Source of the DNA: CACIAM-69d sp001698445
GTDB taxonomy: Bacteria; Cyanobacteriota; Cyanobacteriia; CACIAM-69d
Direction: 5' to 3'
DNA: 64,000 nt
Assembly: GCF_043235035.1 (NCBI RefSeq)
Contig: NZ_JAZAQF010000088.1
Coordinates: 1-64,000, forward strand
The position numbers were made by a program, and so were the translations under genes. The notes below the pieces were generated by a model. That model had not been told where the DNA came from. It saw only the letters and a program-made list of their open reading frames with translations, and did not search any database. Every line of letters begins with the position of its first letter. Position 1 is the stretch's first letter. Positions 61,329-64,000 of this stretch are shown here, in pieces.

Positions 61329-62402
61329 TCATTTCAACGCCTCAAATGGCTCAATCCAGTCCGCGCGATCGGGTAATTGGGCCCGCACTTGCCCACGCCA
61401 ACGTTCACGACTGCCCAACAGTTCAATAGGCGTTGATAGGGCATCGAGCAGGGAGCCTCTCTTAAACAGCCAGCGCCCAAAAGCCAGGGGCAACTCTCGC
61501 AGGCCCCAGCGCACCCAGCGGCGCAATTCCTGGCGAGCCGATCGACGACGCATCAGCGGCACACCATGCAACTGGTGTAGGTAGCGATTGGAGCGGCCAT
61601 AACGCCGCCATTGACTGGCAAATTCCTGCCAGGTGGCCCGATGACGGTGCTCCACAATGGCCTCCGGCGCAAAGGCGATCGCCCAGTCTGTGGCCTGTTG
61701 CATCCGCCAGCACAAATCCGCATCGCCTCCGGTGGTCAGATAAGGACGAAACAGCCCGATCGCCTGGAAAACTGCTCGCCGCACCGCCAGGTTCGCCGTT
61801 TGGCCATAGGGCAAGAAGGGGTGGTCGATCGTGTGTTTTTGCGAGAGGGTTTCTTGACGATCGGCATAGCGTTCTAGCAGGGTATGGCCCGGCAGGGACG
61901 TGATTTCCCCAGCCACCATCCCGATCGCGGAATCGGCAAAATCTCCAATCAGCGATCGCAGCCATTGCGGTTGAGGGCGACAGTCCGCATCCGTAAACAC
62001 CAGAATTTCCCCCCGCGCTACCCGAATTCCCCGGTTCCGCGCCGCATAGGACGACTGAATCGTCAATTCCTGAAGAGGATGCAGTTGCCATCCCCGATCG
62101 CTAGCCATTTGCTGGGCCCGCTGCAGCCAATCCCAGGAGCGATCGCCGCTGCGATTGTCCACCAGAATAAATTCCACTTGGCTGGGGGGATAGTCCTGGG
62201 CCAACAGGCAATCAACCAAAGGAGGCAAGTCCGCCTCGCCGTTATAGATCGGCACAATCACGGACACCATGGGCCAAGACTCCGGCTCCATGGCAACGGT
62301 CGATCGCCCCGTTGCGCTCACCGGTTCCCTCGAATCCAGATCAGAATCGTCCATGCTTTCTAGAACGCCAAGGAACATCCAAAAATCATGCTGCTTAACC
62401 AA
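61329..62402 (-). CDS. Family 2 glycosyltransferase
   Basis: A 357-residue GT2 enzyme. VSVIVPIYNGEADLP, VEFILVDNRSGD, EILVFTDADCRPQPQW (DxD) and GGDADLCWRMQQAT fit the family. The C-terminal part is basic. The first 40 residues are not conserved; an ATG at 62354 (MDDSDLDSR) may be the start. It differs from the GT at 6223 in sequence detail. The acceptor is unknown; argS lies convergently downstream. Confidence 0.87.
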   Translation of the reverse strand: MVKQHDFWMFLGVLESMDDSDLDSREPVSATGRSTVAMEPESWPMVSVIVPIYNGEADLPPLVDCLLAQDYPPSQVEFILVDNRSGDRSWDWLQRAQQMASDRGWQLHPLQELTIQSSYAARNRGIRVARGEILVFTDADCRPQPQWLRSLIGDFADSAIGMVAGEITSLPGHTLLERYADRQETLSQKHTIDHPFLPYGQTANLAVRRAVFQAIGLFRPYLTTGGDADLCWRMQQATDWAIAFAPEAIVEHRHRATWQEFASQWRRYGRSNRYLHQLHGVPLMRRRSARQELRRWVRWGLRELPLAFGRWLFKRGSLLDALSTPIELLGSRERWRGQVRAQLPDRADWIEPFEALK

Positions 62403-62552
62403 TTGGCTTGATGCTCTGACTCAATTCGCTGACTCAATTCGCTGATTCATCAAGGTCACCGGCTCGATCGGTCAGGCGATCGCCACAGCCCCGGCAGCTT
62501 GCCCCCTTCAGGATACTGTTGAGTTTGCCATTCCACGGGATGATTGCCCCAC

Positions 62553-62575
62553 AAAAAACGGGGCCCGGGGCCCCG
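62553..62575 (-). terminator. Rho-independent terminator downstream of mraY
   Basis: On the minus strand CGGGGCC-CCG-GGCCCCG followed by six T. The stem is seven G-C pairs, the loop three bases. It lies about 115 bp past the mraY stop in the direction of transcription. Confidence 0.85.
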
Positions 62576-62690
62576 CAATTTCAGGCGTTATTTCAGGTAT
62601 CGTTTCAGGCGTTTCTGAGGGCTTGAGTCTTGGATGGTAGGGAATTGTGCTAGCAACCAGATCAATATGTAACTGCAACGAAGGGGATGA

Positions 62691-63806
62691 TCAACGCCAC
62701 CAGAGTCCCAGAGCACCAAGGGCGGCAGCTACCAGATAAAACGTGGAAACCACTTGCAATTCTGACCAGCCAGAAAGCTCAAAATGGTGATGCAGCGGGG
62801 CCATCTTGAAGAGCCGCTTGCCCTTGCCGTCCGGGCCTTTGGTGGCTTTGTAATAGCTCACCTGCAACACCACCGAAAGGGTTTCAGCTAAGAACACCCC
62901 GCCAACAATGGCCAAACTCCAAAGCGAGTGGGTCAACAGGGCCACGGCAGCCAACGCACCGCCGAGGGCCAAAGATCCCGTATCGCCCATGAACACGCGG
63001 GCTGGATTGCGGTTATAGGCCAAAAAACCCAGGCAGGCTCCAGACAGGCAAGCACAGAAGAGACCGAGGGACGGAGAAGTGGGGTAAGCAATCGCTCCCA
63101 AGCTCAAGAGAGCGATCGCCCCAGTGCCGCCCGCCAGTCCATCCAAGCCGTCGGTAAGGTTTGTAGCGTTGCTTTCCGCCACCAGGGTGAACCAGCCGAT
63201 CGGGAAAAACAAAACTCCCAGAGGCAGCGCAAACCCCAAGGGCAAGGCCACCGTTGTTAAATCCCAAGATTTTGTCAGTCCCAACCAGAGGCAAAACAAC
63301 CCACCAAACAGCACTTGCAGCGCCAGCTTTTGGCGCGGGGTAATGCCTTTATTCGATTTGCGGCGCAAGACCTGCCAATCATCAATCCAACCAATGAAGC
63401 CATAGGCCAGGGTCAAGGCTCCCACCGCCAGTGCGTCGGCCCATTGGGAACCAGACCAACCGCAACCTATTCCTAGCAGTAGGGTCAGAACTACGGCCGT
63501 GGGCACAAAGAAGATGCCGCCCATGGTGGGGGTTCCCGCTTTCACAAAGTGGGATTGGGGGCCATCTTCTCGAATCACCTGGCCGGTTTTGAGGCGGCGC
63601 AACAGGGGCACTACCCAAGACCCGATCGCGGCGGTCACAGCGGCGGCTGTCACCAGCGGCAAGGTGAGCGATTCCAGGCCATAGGGCGATCGCCCAGACA
63701 GACCGTCGATTGTCACTGCGGCAGCGCTCAGGCAACCCGTCAGCAGCAAAAATAGCTGCGTGCCGGTTAGTGCAAAGGATTTTTGAACTGGAAATTTAGC
63801 ATCCAC
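62691..63806 (-). CDS. mraY: Phospho-N-acetylmuramoyl-pentapeptide-transferase (MraY)
   Basis: A 371-residue membrane enzyme with ten or so helices. Motifs: GTPTMGGIFFVPT, IGWIDDWQVLRRKSNKG with the Asp pair, ESNATNLTDGLDGLAGG, and FMGDTGSLALGG. It transfers phospho-MurNAc-pentapeptide to undecaprenyl phosphate to make lipid I. HHHFE near the C-terminus (APLHHHFELSGW) is the HHHxE signature. A terminator follows at 62553. Not adjacent to other mur genes. Confidence 0.95.
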   Translation of the reverse strand: MDAKFPVQKSFALTGTQLFLLLTGCLSAAAVTIDGLSGRSPYGLESLTLPLVTAAAVTAAIGSWVVPLLRRLKTGQVIREDGPQSHFVKAGTPTMGGIFFVPTAVVLTLLLGIGCGWSGSQWADALAVGALTLAYGFIGWIDDWQVLRRKSNKGITPRQKLALQVLFGGLFCLWLGLTKSWDLTTVALPLGFALPLGVLFFPIGWFTLVAESNATNLTDGLDGLAGGTGAIALLSLGAIAYPTSPSLGLFCACLSGACLGFLAYNRNPARVFMGDTGSLALGGALAAVALLTHSLWSLAIVGGVFLAETLSVVLQVSYYKATKGPDGKGKRLFKMAPLHHHFELSGWSELQVVSTFYLVAAALGALGLWWR

Positions 63807-64000
63807 AACAAAACCAGTAACTCACTCGTCACACCACACACACCATCTGTCCAAGCATCGCCTCTATCCGTGCCGCATTCCCGATTTAACTTTTTCCATC
63901 ATTCCCTGACTCCCTGGAGGTAGACCCTGGGCATCGCGTGAATGGATGGGCGTTAGCGGCGCTGCAGCGTGGGCAATGACGATGTTAGGAAACCGCGCTG

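Noticed and set aside
63810..63845. Yfr1-like motif (actcgtcacacc)
   Set aside because: One mismatch from the conserved ACTCCTCACAC and no flanking stem-loops.
63864..63998. Open minus-strand frame at the right edge (ends KVKSGMRHG)
   Set aside because: Only about 44 residues are visible and nothing is recognised; it may be a gene tail continuing past the window, but this cannot be shown.

Overview
The window reads as the chromosome of a cyanobacterium. The HIP1 octamer GCGATCGC and its GCGATCG core are scattered through nearly every gene, and the gene set includes a high-light-inducible protein, an Flv1-type flavodiiron protein, a PatA/PixG-type response regulator, a GUN4-like protein, a prohibitin and cyanobacterial UbiD and AldE-type enzymes. 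The species cannot be named from sequence alone. Most of the window is ordinary, densely packed housekeeping DNA; the unusual material is in the first 2 kb, at 45.3-48.9 kb and at 55.1 kb.

Layout. 0-1.9 kb: the tail of a probable transposase, then two tandem paralogous MntA/HepT toxin-antitoxin modules. In both, the hepT toxin gene is interrupted by a copy of the same 117-bp TA-flanked MITE, while the mntA antitoxin gene stays open. 2-5 kb: VOC protein, UbiD decarboxylase and an L,D-transpeptidase with a Pro-Thr linker. 5.5-7.2 kb: rhomboid protease and a glycosyltransferase. 7.4-10.6 kb: a complete TRAP transporter (dctP-dctQ-dctM). 10.9-14.6 kb: a membrane protein and an NAD salvage cluster, nicotinate phosphoribosyltransferase, nadD and an NrtR-like regulator. 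14.9-22 kb: cupin, YbjQ, tandem-domain PTPS/QueD, hli, REC-GGDEF, type 2 IPP isomerase, and a papain-like protease with a poly-acidic tail. 22.3-33.2 kb: sbcC, DUF4214-like protein, THI5-like binding protein, aldehyde dehydrogenase, flv1, RluE-like pseudouridine synthase and a transglutaminase. 33.4-45.3 kb: a signalling-rich stretch (CheY-like regulator, REC-wHTH-Hpt protein, PatA-like regulator, EAL protein, REC-histidine kinase) with murE and a glutaredoxin-like protein among them. 45.4-48.9 kb: miaA and a prohibitin gene between two inverted copies of a 250-bp MITE, one of them nested in another repeat. 48.9-64 kb: a serine-recombinase-like protein without the usual catalytic serine motif, SufE, an isochorismatase-family hydrolase, GUN4-like protein, a TpsB transporter, an orphan IS605-type right end resembling a TnpB omega-RNA, YjbQ, a CheY-like regulator, two TPR proteins, a pentapeptide protein, argS, a glycosyltransferase and mraY.

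Functional links supported by position: mntA-hepT overlap (two modules), ubiD-VOC, dctPQM, and pncB-nadD-nrtR. murE and mraY are in separate places and are not part of a dcw cluster here. Short tandem repeats of 9-14 bp sit at gene borders repeatedly. Start codons were chosen by domain alignment from memory and visible initiation context; no database search was possible, and all motif and family calls are by eye.
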